DNA from: Rubinisphaera italica
GTDB taxonomy: Bacteria > Planctomycetota > Planctomycetia > Planctomycetales > Planctomycetaceae
Direction of reading: 5' to 3'
Length of the DNA stretch: 64,000 nt
Assembly (NCBI RefSeq): GCF_007859715.1
Contig: NZ_SJPG01000001.1
Coordinates: 6,616,364-6,680,363 of the forward strand
Made by a program: the position numbers and the translations under genes. A model generated the notes under the pieces. The model saw nothing but the letters and a program-made list of their open reading frames with translations. It ran no database searches and had not been told where the DNA came from. Position 1 is the first letter of the stretch; every line of letters begins with the position of its first letter. Below are positions 1-10,780 of this stretch, piece by piece.

Positions 1-1
1 A

Positions 2-85
2 CAGCTGGCCACACGAGCGGCAATGGATGCACTGGATGGTCGTCAATTCAACAACGAAATTGTTGTCTCCCGTCAGGTGAATTAA
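2..85 (+). CDS. C-terminal end of an RRM (RNA-recognition motif) RNA-binding protein, partial
   Basis: Only the last 27 codons lie in the window; the gene begins upstream. The reading frame ends in TAA at 83-85 and encodes a tail with AAMDALDGRQFNN followed by a short beta strand (EIVVSRQVN). That is the usual end of a single bacterial RRM domain, where a helix with the pattern A-x-x-A-[IM]-x-x-L-[ND]-G is followed by a strand carrying R/N residues. Bacterial single-RRM proteins of this type are small single-stranded RNA binders. The assignment rests on this short tail only, and the RNP1/RNP2 motifs are outside the window. Confidence 0.6.
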   Translation, partial: QLATRAAMDALDGRQFNNEIVVSRQVN

Positions 86-119
86 AGGCGAAAAACTTTC
101 CTGAGAATAGTGCTAACCA

Positions 120-776
120 TTACTCGCTCGGCCCCTCTGATTTTTTTTCACGGGGCGGTTCGCCGATTGCCTCTTCACTTCCCTGAAAAATTCGCACGAT
201 ATTACTGCGATGCCGATAAATGATCAGCCCTGGGATCAGGATGCTGAACATGGCCAGGGCGATATTATCGGTGGTGAAGGGATGCGGTTTCAGCAGGATC
301 AGTTCGACGATGCAGAACATGGCTGCAGCCAGAATTGAACTGATCGAAACGGTTCGCCAGATGAGTGTCGCCAGGCCAAAGCCGACTGCGGCAATCAGGG
401 AAGCCAGTGGAGCCAGGACAAAGACGACGCCCAATCCAGTTGCGACACCTTTGCCGCCACGAAATTTCAGATAGCAGGGAAACATATGTCCGACAATGGT
501 CGCCGCTCCGACCAGAGTTGCTCCATGAATATGCCAAAAGCTACTCTCTTCGGCAAACATCAATTTGGCGACGAGTGTTGGCAATAGTCCTTTGAGTGCA
601 TCGAGCAGAAAAACGACAATAAACCAGCGAAAGCCCATTGCACGGCCAACGTTTGTTGCACCGATATTTCCACTTCCGAATTTGCGGATATCCATTTTCC
701 CGAACCAACGGGCAATCAGCAGTCCAAAAGGAATGCTTCCGATCAGATAGCCAGCGATGAGTATCGCGAATTCCAT
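120..776 (-). CDS. plsY: Glycerol-3-phosphate acyltransferase PlsY
   Basis: Integral inner-membrane enzyme that transfers an acyl group from acyl-phosphate to glycerol-3-phosphate, the first step of phosphatidic acid synthesis. The 218-residue protein is close to the usual family length. It carries the hallmark loop GSGNIGATNVGR (about residues 34-45) and the glycine-rich KFRGGKGVATGLG loop (about 104-116), with hydrophobic segments at about 1-22, 50-72, 84-101, 115-140 and 150-187. The C-terminus is a charged tail. The gene is transcribed away from the PSD1 gene, whose likely start at 991 lies 214 bases off, so that interval should hold divergent promoters. Confident by motif; nothing odd seen. 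Confidence 0.95.
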   Translation of the reverse strand: MEFAILIAGYLIGSIPFGLLIARWFGKMDIRKFGSGNIGATNVGRAMGFRWFIVVFLLDALKGLLPTLVAKLMFAEESSFWHIHGATLVGAATIVGHMFPCYLKFRGGKGVATGLGVVFVLAPLASLIAAVGFGLATLIWRTVSISSILAAAMFCIVELILLKPHPFTTDNIALAMFSILIPGLIIYRHRSNIVRIFQGSEEAIGEPPREKKSEGPSE

Positions 777-990
777 CGCCTTATTTTCCTGTGATTTCGT
801 ATTGGGGTGATCTCAGTAATTGCAGCTGGTGAAATCGACTTTTCCTGGCAACTTGTTGCGAGATGCACAAACAGTTGACACAATAAGTCATATGTATTTC
901 ATGAGGACTATAAGCTGTCTCAGTTCCGGTTTCGTGCTGCAGAGTAGAGTTCAGCAGGGAATCGGAAAAGAGAAGTCAGAGGATTTTCTG

Positions 991-3900
991 ATGATATCGA
1001 AAAAAGACCCGGTTCTGACGCATTCTCTTTTATTGAATACGTATCTCATTGCTGCATTATTCTGCATTTTAGCGAACCAGGAGTGTTCTGCAGAGGAGTT
1101 AGTCGACTTCAATCAGCAGATTCGACCGCTGCTTTCGGATCGCTGTTTTGCCTGTCACGGCCCCGACGAAGAACATCGTGAAGGCGGATTTCGGCTCGAT
1201 GTTCAGGAAAGCGCTTTCGGACAGGGCGATTCCGAAGAAACAATTCTTATCGCAGGACATCCAGAGAAAAGTCTGCTGATTGACCGAATCACCTCTGAAG
1301 ATGCCTCGCTGAAAATGCCGCCGCAACATGCGAAGACTCAGCTCTCGGAAAAAGAAATCGAATTGATTCGCAAATGGGTTGCTCAAGGAGCAAACTGGGA
1401 AGGTCACTGGTCCTATCAGAAGATAGTCCGTCCTGAAGTGCCGGAAAACTCTGATAAAAAGCTCTCGCCGATCGATGCATTTGTTCGTAAACGCCTGGCT
1501 AAGGAAAACCTCAAACCGGCTGGTCGAGCCGATCGAATTACGTTACTGCGACGAGTCACTCTCGATTTAACGGGGCTGCCACCATCGCTCGAAGAAGTCG
1601 AGGCCTATTTAGCTGATGAATCCGCGACCGCCTATGAAAATGTCGTTGATCGACTCTTAAACTCGCCCCGATTTGGAGAGCATCAGGCTCACTACTGGCT
1701 CGATGCGGCTCGTTATGGAGACACCCATGGTTTGCATCTGGATAACTATCGTGAGATGTGGCCGTATCGGGACTGGGTGATTCAGGCCTTCAATCAGAAT
1801 ATGCCTTACGATCAATTTGTAACAGAACAGCTAGCCGGGGATTTGCTGGAGAACCCCACAGAAGATCAATTGATTGCGACAGGATTCAACCGCTGCCATG
1901 TCACCACCAGTGAGGGAGGTTCGATTGCAGAAGAAGTTTATGTGCGCAATGTGGTCGATCGCGTGAACACTTTCGGCACTGTTTTTCTCGGTGCAACATT
2001 CGACTGCACTCGTTGTCACGATCATAAATTCGATGCCCTGACTCAAAAAGACTATTACTCTCTGTTCGCCTACTTCAATGGCCTGGACGGCAATCCTCTC
2101 GATGGAAATAAAAAAGACCCTCAACCGGTACTCCCTGTTCCCAATAAAGAGCAGGCACTTGAAAAACTGCAATTGGATCAACAGCTTGCGGCCTTACAGA
2201 GCCAGAAAAAAACACTGGATCCTGTTTTGACTCAGGAACAGAAACTCTGGGAAGAGGAATTGACCAGCAAACAACAGCAGCCACAACTCTGGACAGTTCT
2301 GCAGCCAGACACCTTTCAATCACAAGGAGGAGCGGATCTCAAATTATTGGAAGACAGCTCCATCCTGGCTTCCGGACCCAATCCCGCTAAGGAGCAGTAT
2401 GAAGTCATCGCAAACATTGAGAGTGGACCCAATCTGGCGATCAAACTGGAAGGGCTGATCGATCCCTCGTTGACTAACGGAGGAGCGGGTCGAAGTTCTA
2501 ACAGCAATGTTGTACTCACGGGATTCGAAGTTTTTGTCGAAACCGCCGATCAACCCGATCATTGGAAACCGATTGAGCTGTCGTCTGCCTGGGCTGATTA
2601 CGAACAGTCCAACGGCGATTTCAAAATCTCCAATGCCATCGATGAAAACCCAGCCACTGGTTGGGCAATTGCCGGTCATGAAAAGAAGGAAAACCGTCTG
2701 GCCTATTTTGTCGCAAAGGCACCGTTTGGAACTGAAGAACCCTATCGAATTAAAGTCGTCCAGAAATTTGAGTCAATTTATGCACAACATCAATTCGGCC
2801 GCTTCCGACTTTCAGTGGGCGATTTCAATCCAATCAATGAGACAATTCCTGATGAGATTAAAACTCTGCTAGCAGTTGAATCAGAGTCTCGTTCCCCCGA
2901 GCAAAAGAAGAAAATCCAGACACACTTCCGTGAAAAAGTGACCAATAATGTTAACTATCGTTCGATTACTCAACAGATTGCCGATCTGGAAAAGAAGCGA
3001 ACAGAACTTCAAGCGAAAATTCCGACGACGCTCGTCTTTAAAGAGAAAAAAGATCCCAAAGAGTCGTTCATTCTGATTCGTGGAGAGTACGATCAGCAAG
3101 GCGAAAAAGTTCAAAGACGGACTCCAGCTGCATTGCCGGAAATGCACAAGGACTGGCCGAACGATCGACTTGGCCTGGCTTACTGGTTAACGAGTGAGGA
3201 AAACCCGCTGACGGCTCGCGTTGCCGTCAATCGGTTCTGGCAAAATCTGTTTGGGACTGGAATTGTGAAAACTTCCGAGGACTTTGGTTCTCAGGGAGAG
3301 CAGCCGAGTCATCCGGAATTACTGAACTGGCTCGCGGCTGACTTTCGCGACAACGGCTGGGATATGAAACGACTGCTCCGGCAAATTGTCCTTTCAGAAA
3401 CTTATCAGCAAACCTCACAAGTGAATCCGGAACTCTGGGGCCGCGATCCAGAAAATCGCCTGCTCTCTCGTGGTCCGCGTTTTCGACTCGATGCGGAAAT
3501 CCTGAGAGATCAAGCCCTGTTTGTTTCCGGATTGCTTGTCGATGAAATTGGTGGCCCAAGCGTCAAGCCGCCCCAACCCGACGGTTTGTGGTTTGCCGTC
3601 GGCTACACCCGTTCCAACACCGCTAAATTCACAGCCGATACAGATCCCGAGCAGATTCATCGTCGAACACTTTATACATTTCTCAAGCGAACCGCGCCCG
3701 CTCCACAGCTTTCCATTCTCGATAGCCCTTCTCGCGAATCTAGTTGCGTCCGACGCGAGCGGACCAACACCCCGTTGCAGGCGTTACTCTTCTTTAACGA
3801 TCCCCAATATCTGGAATGCGCGAAAGGTTTGGCCATGCGGAGCCTGAAAGAAGCCGGCGAGTCTCCTCAAGAGACTGTCAAACAGATGTACCGCCTCTGC

Positions 3901-4116
3901 ACATGTTATTCACTCGATTCCACCCAAGTGGATTACCTGGTAAAAGGCTATGAAAACGACCTAGCTCGTTTCCAAAGCGATCCCGATGCAGCCCGAAAAC
4001 TCCTGGCAGTAACTCCCATCCCAGGACAGGATCAGTTCCCACCAGAAGAATTAGCCGCTTGGACATTGACTGCTAATTTAATGTTGAGTCTGGATGTTAC
4101 CGTCAATAAAAACTGA
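991..4116 (+). CDS. PSD1 / PSCyt1 - DUF1549 - DUF1553 secreted protein
   Basis: Large exported protein of the planctomycete cytochrome-like family. I place the start at ATG 991: AGAGG lies eight bases upstream and a signal peptide ([11 protein letters not shown] region) follows. An in-frame ATG at 820 would add 57 residues that look non-coding. The mature N-terminus has a CFACH haem motif (C52, C55, H56), the PSCyt1 domain. The DUF1549 domain follows ([13 protein letters not shown]), with a second CxxCH motif ([11 protein letters not shown]339/C342/H343). A middle beta-rich region with a coiled segment comes next, then DUF1553 at the C-terminus ([16 protein letters not shown]). The family is usually paired with a DUF1501 protein; none is present here. 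The biochemical role is not known; redox or polysaccharide processing is often suggested from gene context. Confidence 0.9.
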   Translation: MISKKDPVLTHSLLLNTYLIAALFCILANQECSAEELVDFNQQIRPLLSDRCFACHGPDEEHREGGFRLDVQESAFGQGDSEETILIAGHPEKSLLIDRITSEDASLKMPPQHAKTQLSEKEIELIRKWVAQGANWEGHWSYQKIVRPEVPENSDKKLSPIDAFVRKRLAKENLKPAGRADRITLLRRVTLDLTGLPPSLEEVEAYLADESATAYENVVDRLLNSPRFGEHQAHYWLDAARYGDTHGLHLDNYREMWPYRDWVIQAFNQNMPYDQFVTEQLAGDLLENPTEDQLIATGFNRCHVTTSEGGSIAEEVYVRNVVDRVNTFGTVFLGATFDCTRCHDHKFDALTQKDYYSLFAYFNGLDGNPLDGNKKDPQPVLPVPNKEQALEKLQLDQQLAALQSQKKTLDPVLTQEQKLWEEELTSKQQQPQLWTVLQPDTFQSQGGADLKLLEDSSILASGPNPAKEQYEVIANIESGPNLAIKLEGLIDPSLTNGGAGRSSNSNVVLTGFEVFVETADQPDHWKPIELSSAWADYEQSNGDFKISNAIDENPATGWAIAGHEKKENRLAYFVAKAPFGTEEPYRIKVVQKFESIYAQHQFGRFRLSVGDFNPINETIPDEIKTLLAVESESRSPEQKKKIQTHFREKVTNNVNYRSITQQIADLEKKRTELQAKIPTTLVFKEKKDPKESFILIRGEYDQQGEKVQRRTPAALPEMHKDWPNDRLGLAYWLTSEENPLTARVAVNRFWQNLFGTGIVKTSEDFGSQGEQPSHPELLNWLAADFRDNGWDMKRLLRQIVLSETYQQTSQVNPELWGRDPENRLLSRGPRFRLDAEILRDQALFVSGLLVDEIGGPSVKPPQPDGLWFAVGYTRSNTAKFTADTDPEQIHRRTLYTFLKRTAPAPQLSILDSPSRESSCVRRERTNTPLQALLFFNDPQYLECAKGLAMRSLKEAGESPQETVKQMYRLCTCYSLDSTQVDYLVKGYENDLARFQSDPDAARKLLAVTPIPGQDQFPPEELAAWTLTANLMLSLDVTVNKN

Positions 4117-4189
4117 ATTCGTAAAAACTATAAGTATCATAAACCAATACTTGTAAGAACTATTCAAATTATCGGTTAAGGAAAATTGA

Positions 4190-4921
4190 GTGAGCGAAAA
4201 GTTTTTCATCACATGTGCCTGTGGACATCGAGTCTCAGTTGAATTATTCGAAGCGGGAACATCAAAGGTTTGCAAGAATTGTCAATCAGAGTTGAGAGTG
4301 CCGGATACAACCACGCTCCGGGAGTTAAATGGAGATCGATATCCTCTGTTGAGTCCCGTTCAAAAAATTCTCAAAACATTGGAAAATTCAGAACCTCCGT
4401 TTGATGGCTTATGCCACGCATGTGAATCGCAACAGGCAACTTTCTCCACGCCGTTTCGTGTTAGTATTATGGTAGAACGTATTGTGGAAGAGGGTGGTGA
4501 AATTCGTCCATCAATCGCTGGCGGGATTGCACTTAAAAAAGGGAAGAGCGAAGAGACATGGGAGCAGTTAAGGTTTCCTCTACTACTCTGTGAAAATTGT
4601 CAGCGATCTTTTGAGCGTTCTCGCAAATGGTGGCAGATGAAAACAAAGCTAAAATCGTTGAGTATGGTCATACTGTTATTGGGGTTTCTTGTCCTTTCGT
4701 ACTTTAATATGGAAGCTGTCGCTGTTTTATCTGGCGTTTTTGCTGTCGTTGGAATCATTGCTTTTGCCATGCAGCACCGAGTTAATTCTCAAGTTGATAC
4801 TTTCATACAGCGATGGATTTATAATATCCGTTGGATTCCGGAAACACTGGAAACTGAAGAAGAATTTACTGTCAAAGTTGGGGAATCATCGCCATTTGAA
4901 CCAGTAATTTCAATTAAGTAA
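4190..4921 (+). CDS. Zinc-ribbon membrane protein of unknown function
   Basis: Not assigned to a named family. It starts at GTG 4190 with AAGGAAAA upstream. The N-terminus is a zinc ribbon of the form C-x-CGH ... C-x-x-C (CACGH, then CKNC near residues 28-31), the pattern at the front of many planctomycete membrane proteins. Two further Cys pairs (CHAC near 81 and CENC near 135) may form a second metal site. A hydrophobic stretch at about 155-195 makes one or two membrane helices, and the C-terminus is acidic. AT-rich and with a plainer codon choice than its neighbours. It sits alone between the PSD1 gene and a sulfatase. Confidence 0.7.
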   Translation: MSEKFFITCACGHRVSVELFEAGTSKVCKNCQSELRVPDTTTLRELNGDRYPLLSPVQKILKTLENSEPPFDGLCHACESQQATFSTPFRVSIMVERIVEEGGEIRPSIAGGIALKKGKSEETWEQLRFPLLLCENCQRSFERSRKWWQMKTKLKSLSMVILLLGFLVLSYFNMEAVAVLSGVFAVVGIIAFAMQHRVNSQVDTFIQRWIYNIRWIPETLETEEEFTVKVGESSPFEPVISIK

Positions 4922-5037
4922 CATCGTACCTGAGCAATGCCAAGTGTCTGAGTTCGTGGATGCGTCTTATTTGTCCCACTTAGTATTAAGTCCGAATCTA
5001 TTCATTTCTTTTGAATCTTTCTCGAAAGTATTCCCTT

Positions 5038-6465
5038 ATGAAACGATCCTGGATGCTCTGCATATTACTGCTTGTGCAATTCTCCGTTCTGCAATCAATA
5101 GCAGCCGAAAAATCTCCCAATATCATTTTGATTTTGACAGACGATCAGGGCTGGAGTCAGATGTCGCAGTTGGCGGATCCGCGTGTGCCGGAGGCGGTTT
5201 CTGATTATCTGGAAACTCCCAATATGGTTCGCCTGGCGAAATCGGGAATGCAATTTACCAGTGGATATTCCCCGGCTCCCCTTTGTACCCCAACACGCCG
5301 CAGCATCCTCTGTGGTTCGGCGACGGCTCGATGTGGCAGTGAATTTAAAAGTGACTGGGTTCCCGCCAATCACATGACGATCCCCAAAGCCCTTAAAATG
5401 GCAAACCCGGAATACCGATGTGCACACTTCGGAAAATGGGGCGAGCAGATGATCTCCACCCCTGAAGAATGCGGCTACGATGTGAGCGATGGCATGACCG
5501 GCAATGTCACTGGAGGAATGCCGAATTCGCTCGGAGTCAAAGGAGGACACAACGATGGCCCACCTCATTTTATCGACAACAAAGACCCCAAACGAACGCG
5601 CACGGTCACCGATCGAGCGATCGATTTCATGCAAACCCAAAACTCAACAGAGCATCCCTTCTATGTGCAGATCAGCTATTACGCACAACACCTTTCTGTG
5701 GTCTGCACTCAGGAGATGCTTGAGAAGTATGAGAAAAAGGGAACACCTGATCGTGGTTATCCACCAGCCTGGGCGGCAATGATGGAAGACCTCGACAACG
5801 GTGTCGGGCGGCTGCTGGATACGATCGAGGAATTAAAAATCGACGACAACACCTACGTCTTTTTCACAGCCGATAACGGAGGCCGAGGCACCGTTCCCGG
5901 GGGTGATCAATCGCGACTGGAAACCAATCATCCTCTCACCGGAGCCAAGCACAGTCTTTATGAAGGAGGCATTCGCGTCCCGTTCTTAGCAGCAGGACCT
6001 GAAATCCCGGCTGATACAATATGCCACATCCCGGTCGTTGGTTACGATTTTCTGCCGACATTCTACCAGTTGGCTGGTGGCGAAAATGCAAACAACAATC
6101 TTACTCAGGACGTTGATGGAACCAGTCTCTGTCCATTGTTTAAAAAGCCCGACCTGCCACTGGCAAATCGAAAAAACAACGCTGTTTATTTCCATCGTCC
6201 CAATCGAAGTTTCTCTGCTCTTCGTCAAGGCGATTACAAACTGATGCTCTTCTGGAAACCTGATGGCTCAGTTCGCAGTCACGAACTCTATGACCTGAGT
6301 CGCAATCCAATCGAATCCGATCGCGATCTTTCAGAAACCAATGCCGCAAAAGCAGAAGAAATGCAAGCGACGCTGCTATCCTTTCTGGAATCAGTCGATG
6401 CCGAAAAGCCAACAGATTTCAAGGCGAAACGAAAGACAAAGCAGCAGAAAGGCAAGCAGAATTAA
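5038..6465 (+). CDS. Secreted type I sulfatase (arylsulfatase family)
   Basis: Hydrolyses a sulfate ester, probably on a polysaccharide, in the periplasm or outside the cell. ATG 5038 is preferred over TTG 5011 because it begins directly with a signal peptide (MKRSWMLCILLLV, cleavage near IAAEK). The alkaline-phosphatase-fold motifs are present: ILTDDQGW for metal binding near the N-terminus, the formylglycine signature CTPTR with C83 as the predicted modified cysteine, and FFTADNGGRG for the second metal site. The C-terminus is a basic Lys-rich tail. It converges with lpdA (32 bases apart). The substrate cannot be read from sequence. A formylglycine-generating enzyme would be needed and is not in this window. 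Confidence 0.9.
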   Translation: MKRSWMLCILLLVQFSVLQSIAAEKSPNIILILTDDQGWSQMSQLADPRVPEAVSDYLETPNMVRLAKSGMQFTSGYSPAPLCTPTRRSILCGSATARCGSEFKSDWVPANHMTIPKALKMANPEYRCAHFGKWGEQMISTPEECGYDVSDGMTGNVTGGMPNSLGVKGGHNDGPPHFIDNKDPKRTRTVTDRAIDFMQTQNSTEHPFYVQISYYAQHLSVVCTQEMLEKYEKKGTPDRGYPPAWAAMMEDLDNGVGRLLDTIEELKIDDNTYVFFTADNGGRGTVPGGDQSRLETNHPLTGAKHSLYEGGIRVPFLAAGPEIPADTICHIPVVGYDFLPTFYQLAGGENANNNLTQDVDGTSLCPLFKKPDLPLANRKNNAVYFHRPNRSFSALRQGDYKLMLFWKPDGSVRSHELYDLSRNPIESDRDLSETNAAKAEEMQATLLSFLESVDAEKPTDFKAKRKTKQQKGKQN

Positions 6466-6497
6466 TGGTTAGCAAACGCTATTTGAAGTACGATGCA

Positions 6498-7886
6498 TCA
6501 AATATGAATCGTTCGTTTATCCACAGCCATAGCCGCTTCTTTGACGGCTTCGGCTAAGGTCGGATGAGCGTGGCAGCAGCGGGCGAGGTCTTCGCTGCTG
6601 GCGTGGAATTCTATTGCGACGGCTACCTCGGCAATCAAGTCACCAGCATGCGGGCCAATGATGTGAGCTCCGAGAATGCGATCCGTTTGGGCATCGGCCA
6701 GTATTTTGACCATCCCGGCTGTGTGGCCAATCGCACGGGCACGACCATTGGCGGCGAAGGGGAATGTGCCAGAGCGGTACTCGACTTTTTGTTCCTTGAG
6801 TTGCTCTTCGGTTTTACCGACGGAAGCAACTTCCGGACTGGTGTAGACAATCGCGGGGATGGCATCGTAATTGACATGTCCGTAGCCGGTTGCCAGATAT
6901 TCAACGCAGGCAATCCCCTCTTCTTCGGCTTTGTGAGCCAGCATCGCACCGCCGATCACATCGCCAACTGCGTAAACCCCTTCCGCTTTGGTCTGGTAAT
7001 GTTCATCGACTGCGATGAAACCGCGTTTGTCGGTTTCAATTCCAAGGGTTTCCAGTCCCAGATTTTCCGTATTCGGTTTCCGGCCAACCGCAACGAGAAC
7101 ACGATTGCAGCGGATCGTATCCGCCCCTTCGATTTCAACATCACAGGTTTTCTTGTTGTGGGAAACTCCGGTGACTTTGGCACCGAGTTGAAATTCCAGT
7201 CCCTGCGATTTGTAAATTTTGAGGGCCAGTTTCGCGAGTTCGCCATCCATGCCGGGGAGAAGGCGATCCAGGTATTCGAGGACGGTCACTTTGGAACCAA
7301 GTCGTCGCCAGACGGTCCCCAGTTCCAAGCCAATCGCTCCGCCCCCAATCACGACCAGATGTTCGGGCACTTTTTCAAAGGTCAACGCTTCGGTGCTGGT
7401 CACTACCCGGTCGCCATCCAGTTCGACTCCCGGCAAAGTCGCAGCGACGCTGCCGGTTGCAATCAGAATTTGTGGTGAAGAGAGTGAAACTTCTTCCTCA
7501 GAAGAAGTAACGGTCAATTTGCCGGGGCCATCGAAGCGGGCATGTCCCTGATAGCGAGTGATCTTATTCTTCTTGAACAATCCCGCTACACCTTGGGTGA
7601 GTGTGCTGACGGTTTCGTCCTTCTGACCGAGCATTTTGGAGAGATCAAGCTTCAAGTCTCCGATTTCAATTCCCCGTTTGGACAGGGAATGATTAGCCTC
7701 TTCGTAGAGTTCGCTGGACTCCAACAGTGCTTTACTGGGAATACAACCGACACGCAGGCAGGTTCCCCCCAGAGCCGGTTCTTTTTCGATACAGGCGACA
7801 TTCATGCCGAGTTGAGCCGCTCGGATAGCTGCGACATAACCACCGGGACCAGCCCCGATGACGATGAGATCAAAATTAGTACTCAT
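6498..7886 (-). CDS. lpdA: Dihydrolipoyl dehydrogenase (E3)
   Basis: Flavoprotein that reoxidises the dihydrolipoyl group of 2-oxo-acid dehydrogenase complexes and passes electrons to NAD+. 462 residues, normal length. FAD-binding GAGPGG at 11-16, redox disulfide GGTCLRVGCIP with C43 and C48, NAD-binding VVIGGGAIGLELG near 178-190, second FAD motif YAVGDV, and the C-terminal His-Glu dyad in HPTLAEAVKE (H441, E446). It lies 133 bases downstream of the E2 gene on the same strand, so the two are probably one transcript; a short repeat lies between them. Confidence 0.96.
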   Translation of the reverse strand: MSTNFDLIVIGAGPGGYVAAIRAAQLGMNVACIEKEPALGGTCLRVGCIPSKALLESSELYEEANHSLSKRGIEIGDLKLDLSKMLGQKDETVSTLTQGVAGLFKKNKITRYQGHARFDGPGKLTVTSSEEEVSLSSPQILIATGSVAATLPGVELDGDRVVTSTEALTFEKVPEHLVVIGGGAIGLELGTVWRRLGSKVTVLEYLDRLLPGMDGELAKLALKIYKSQGLEFQLGAKVTGVSHNKKTCDVEIEGADTIRCNRVLVAVGRKPNTENLGLETLGIETDKRGFIAVDEHYQTKAEGVYAVGDVIGGAMLAHKAEEEGIACVEYLATGYGHVNYDAIPAIVYTSPEVASVGKTEEQLKEQKVEYRSGTFPFAANGRARAIGHTAGMVKILADAQTDRILGAHIIGPHAGDLIAEVAVAIEFHASSEDLARCCHAHPTLAEAVKEAAMAVDKRTIHI

Positions 7887-7977
7887 AAGAGGCTCGAATC
7901 GATTCGTAGTCAGTCTTCAAATTATTTGGTTACGCTCGTTTGACTCATTCCGAAGGAGAACCTTGGGAACAAGTAGA

Positions 7978-8026
7978 ATATTGGTGCCCAAGCGACTGCA
8001 GATACCATTTGAAAATGGGTTAGATT
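7978..8026. repeat. Dispersed ~45-nt hairpin repeat, copy A
   Basis: One of three copies in the window (also 22391-22435 and 23759-23802). Shared core: CAAGCGACTGCAGA, then ACCATTTGAAAATGG, a palindrome of CCATTT and AAATGG around GA. This copy lies between E2 and E3, and the TAA stop of the E2 gene (complement of 8020-8022) falls inside it. There is no U-tract, so it is not a standard terminator. Confidence 0.75.
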
Positions 8027-9252
8027 TCCATCAGCATACGTGTGGGATCTTCAATCACTTCTTTGACGCGTCGCAGGAAGGTGACAGCTTCGCGTCCGTC
8101 GACAACCCGATGATCGTACGTGAGCGCGACGTACATCATCGGACGGATAACAACCTGTCCGTTCAGGGCAATCGGGCGTTCGAAAATGCCATGCATGCCG
8201 AGAACTCCGCTTTGAGGAGGATTGACAATCGGTGTTGAAAGCAGTGAGCCATAGACTCCGCCGTTGGTAATTGTGAAACAGCCACCTTCAAGTTGTTCCA
8301 GACCGATTTTGTTATCTTTGGCCTTTTTGGCAAAGTCGGCAATTGTCAGTTCGATTTCGGCAAAACTCATCCGTTCCACATTGCGTAGCACAGGAACGAC
8401 AAGACCTTTTCCGCCGCCCACTGCGACACCGATATCGTAATAATTTCGATAAACGAGTTCTTTACCCCGCATCTGAGCGGCGATTTGCGGGACCTGATTC
8501 ATCCCATCGAGAACCGCTTTGACGAAGAAGGACATGAACCCGAGCTTGATACCATATTTGTTAAGGAACGAATCCTTATATTGGTTTCTCAGATCCATTA
8601 CGTTCGACATATCGATTTCGTTGAATGTCGTGAGCAACGCAGCTTCATGTTGAGCTGAGACGAGACGTTCGGCAATTCGTTTGCGGATCGGACTCAAAGG
8701 CACGATCTCTTCTGTTCGCAAAGGCCCGGCCCCAGCCGATTCCGATGTGGTGGATAATTCCCGTCCCTTGGCAGAGGTCGAAGCAGAAGCGATGACATCT
8801 TCTTTGAGCAATCGACCGCCGGGTCCGGTCGCCTTGGCCTGATGAGCTTGCATCCCTCGCTGAGCCAGTTCACGGGAAGCGGCTGGCATTACTTTTTCAG
8901 AACCCTGATGACTCTGGCCGCCATTATCGGAAGAGCCAGATGCTGGACTCGATTTCGGCTCACCCTGTGATTTTGGTTTCGATTCCCCCGCTCCACTGCC
9001 ACCTGCTGGTTCGGGAGCCTCCTCAAAGTAGCCGATGACATCGCCAATGGCCGCCATTTCGCCAGCTTTTTTGACAATTCGGCTAATCTTACCCCCAGCG
9101 GGAGCCGGGACATCAAATGTGGCTTTATCCGTTTCCAGACCAACAATATCGGTATCGAGAGCGACCCATTGCCCTTCAGAGATATACCATTCTCCAATCT
9201 GGACCTCAGAAATCGACTCTCCAACCGCAGGAACAACTATCTCCATCGCCAT
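8020..9252 (-). CDS. odhB: Dihydrolipoyllysine-residue succinyltransferase, E2 of 2-oxoglutarate dehydrogenase
   Basis: Core of the 2-oxoglutarate dehydrogenase complex; transfers succinyl groups from lipoyl-lysine to CoA. I start it at ATG 9252, which has GTGGAG upstream; an in-frame ATG at 9294 would add 14 residues before the lipoyl domain. One lipoyl domain ([12 protein letters not shown], lipoylated K43) is followed by a Gly/Ser/Pro-rich linker. Next is the peripheral-subunit-binding domain ([29 protein letters not shown]) and a second linker. The catalytic domain ends in the active-site [11 protein letters not shown]. The single lipoyl domain and SGVLGMHGI region fit SucB/OdhB better than the pyruvate E2. 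The E1 gene is not adjacent. Confidence 0.93.
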   Translation of the reverse strand: MAMEIVVPAVGESISEVQIGEWYISEGQWVALDTDIVGLETDKATFDVPAPAGGKISRIVKKAGEMAAIGDVIGYFEEAPEPAGGSGAGESKPKSQGEPKSSPASGSSDNGGQSHQGSEKVMPAASRELAQRGMQAHQAKATGPGGRLLKEDVIASASTSAKGRELSTTSESAGAGPLRTEEIVPLSPIRKRIAERLVSAQHEAALLTTFNEIDMSNVMDLRNQYKDSFLNKYGIKLGFMSFFVKAVLDGMNQVPQIAAQMRGKELVYRNYYDIGVAVGGGKGLVVPVLRNVERMSFAEIELTIADFAKKAKDNKIGLEQLEGGCFTITNGGVYGSLLSTPIVNPPQSGVLGMHGIFERPIALNGQVVIRPMMYVALTYDHRVVDGREAVTFLRRVKEVIEDPTRMLMEI

Positions 9253-9545
9253 GGATGACTCCACGAAGCTCTTTCGAGCGTAATGCCTCGTCAAAAGCAG
9301 GAGCTGAGACGAGCATAAGATTTAGGATCTCGGCGCAAACGGCTCACCATCGACCGCCGCCTGATATTGTGAGAATAAGCGAACAGAAAATTCCGTCAAC
9401 AATCGCGAAACTCAAATTTCAAAAACGAACCAATAAATATCAGCAACGAGTTCCACATAGGGAATTTGGAGACGATTTGTGCACATCATCTGCGATAAAC
9501 GGCAGAATTGTTTTGAATCAGTTTTAGGTCAGGCTAATTGGGTAA

Positions 9546-10709
9546 TCAATTCAGTTCCGACAAATCCTGCTCATAGCCCCAGGCATCGAAACAGAATTGC
9601 CATTCTTCTCGGATACGTTTGCGGGTCGAGGCAGGAATCTCGACGTGTTTGTTTTTGCGATAATCGCCCGTCTTCTCCAGATATGCTTCCACTTTGGGAC
9701 GAGCTAATTCAAAGCTAGGCAGCTGTAATGTCTGATAAGTCTGTTCGAGTTCCTGAATCGGGTTCACCGTCAACTCTTCATAAGCGACTTCATGGAACTG
9801 TCCAGCGGGTATGAGAGATTTCTGATCGAAATACGCCTGATACAATTTGCGATAGGTCTCAATCACCATTTCCTCCAGATGATTCATCTCAAATTCCTGC
9901 AATCCCCAAACGGGAATCACTTGGCTGGCCATGTGCTGGAAGGAACGGAAAACATCGTAAGGATGCCGACGGATGTGCAGGAACTTCGCATCCGGGAATA
10001 ACTCCAGGATCAGCTTGATGCGAGCGGTGTGATTAGGAGATTTGAGGATCAGTGGCCTGTTGAATGTCTGCTGAACCTTCGCGACAAAGAACTGAAGTGA
10101 CTGTTTGAATCGATCGCGATCCTTCTCATCGGCATTTTCAAAGGAGAGATGTTCATCGTATCGAGCAGCATTGTCCGGGAAGACCCAACTGAGCGAATTG
10201 GAGGCTCTCGCCAGAATTCCCAAAGCCATTTCGTCCTCTGCAGGTTCCCGCAGAGACATTTTGACGTTATCCATGAAGCGTTTTCGCGGCGTGACGGCCG
10301 AGAGTATTGGCTCCCACCACCAGCGGGCCAGACGATAACTGGACGGATACATCGTCTGAAAGAGATCAGGAGCCGCATAGCGTTCATCCTGGCACATTAA
10401 ATTGTGCAGGTGAGTCGTCCCGCTCCGCCAGCTTCCGAGAATGAAAATCGGTGTTTCGACTTTCGTCTTTTTGATTGAAGATCCGTAAACCAGATTTTCC
10501 GCCCAGGCAAATGGCGATGTACATAAACTGCTGATCGTAATATGACAGGCTTTTCCCCAGTAGGGAAAGTCGACATGAAACGAGTTGGCAGCCATCAGCT
10601 TGCACCAGTCGCCAAAGCGAATTCCCGCCAGACAACCGGGGCCAAAGCCACGGGTGAGGCGGGTGGTGAGCGGAATCGATTTTTTTATGATTTCTTTGGA
10701 ATTACTCAT
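9546..10709 (-). CDS. Sulfotransferase family protein (PAPS-dependent)
   Basis: Transfers sulfuryl from PAPS to an unknown acceptor. The 387-residue protein has the 5'-phosphosulfate-binding loop GSWRSGTTHLHN (about 92-103) and the 3'-phosphate-binding segment FLHIRRHPYDVFRS with the preceding KSPNHTARI. The N-terminus (about 1-60) has amphipathic or weakly hydrophobic stretches, so membrane association is possible. Related bacterial members modify lipids, glycans or proteins; the acceptor cannot be inferred. It is a single gene, with its start near a palindromic repeat at 10781-10873. A second, unrelated sulfotransferase lies at 22640-23359. Confidence 0.88.
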   Translation of the reverse strand: MSNSKEIIKKSIPLTTRLTRGFGPGCLAGIRFGDWCKLMAANSFHVDFPYWGKACHITISSLCTSPFAWAENLVYGSSIKKTKVETPIFILGSWRSGTTHLHNLMCQDERYAAPDLFQTMYPSSYRLARWWWEPILSAVTPRKRFMDNVKMSLREPAEDEMALGILARASNSLSWVFPDNAARYDEHLSFENADEKDRDRFKQSLQFFVAKVQQTFNRPLILKSPNHTARIKLILELFPDAKFLHIRRHPYDVFRSFQHMASQVIPVWGLQEFEMNHLEEMVIETYRKLYQAYFDQKSLIPAGQFHEVAYEELTVNPIQELEQTYQTLQLPSFELARPKVEAYLEKTGDYRKNKHVEIPASTRKRIREEWQFCFDAWGYEQDLSELN

Positions 10710-10780
10710 GAGCGAAATAAAATCAGAAAAGTTTTAAGTCAGGATCGTCGGAGCAGTCAACTTTCAGGTTGAATTAATTT

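Noticed and set aside
820..990. 57-codon N-terminal extension of the PSD1 gene
   Set aside because: The signal peptide and the AGAGG site point to ATG 991; the extension has no features.
6564..7478. 304-codon plus-strand frame
   Set aside because: Antisense shadow of lpdA; the minus-strand protein has all dihydrolipoyl dehydrogenase motifs.
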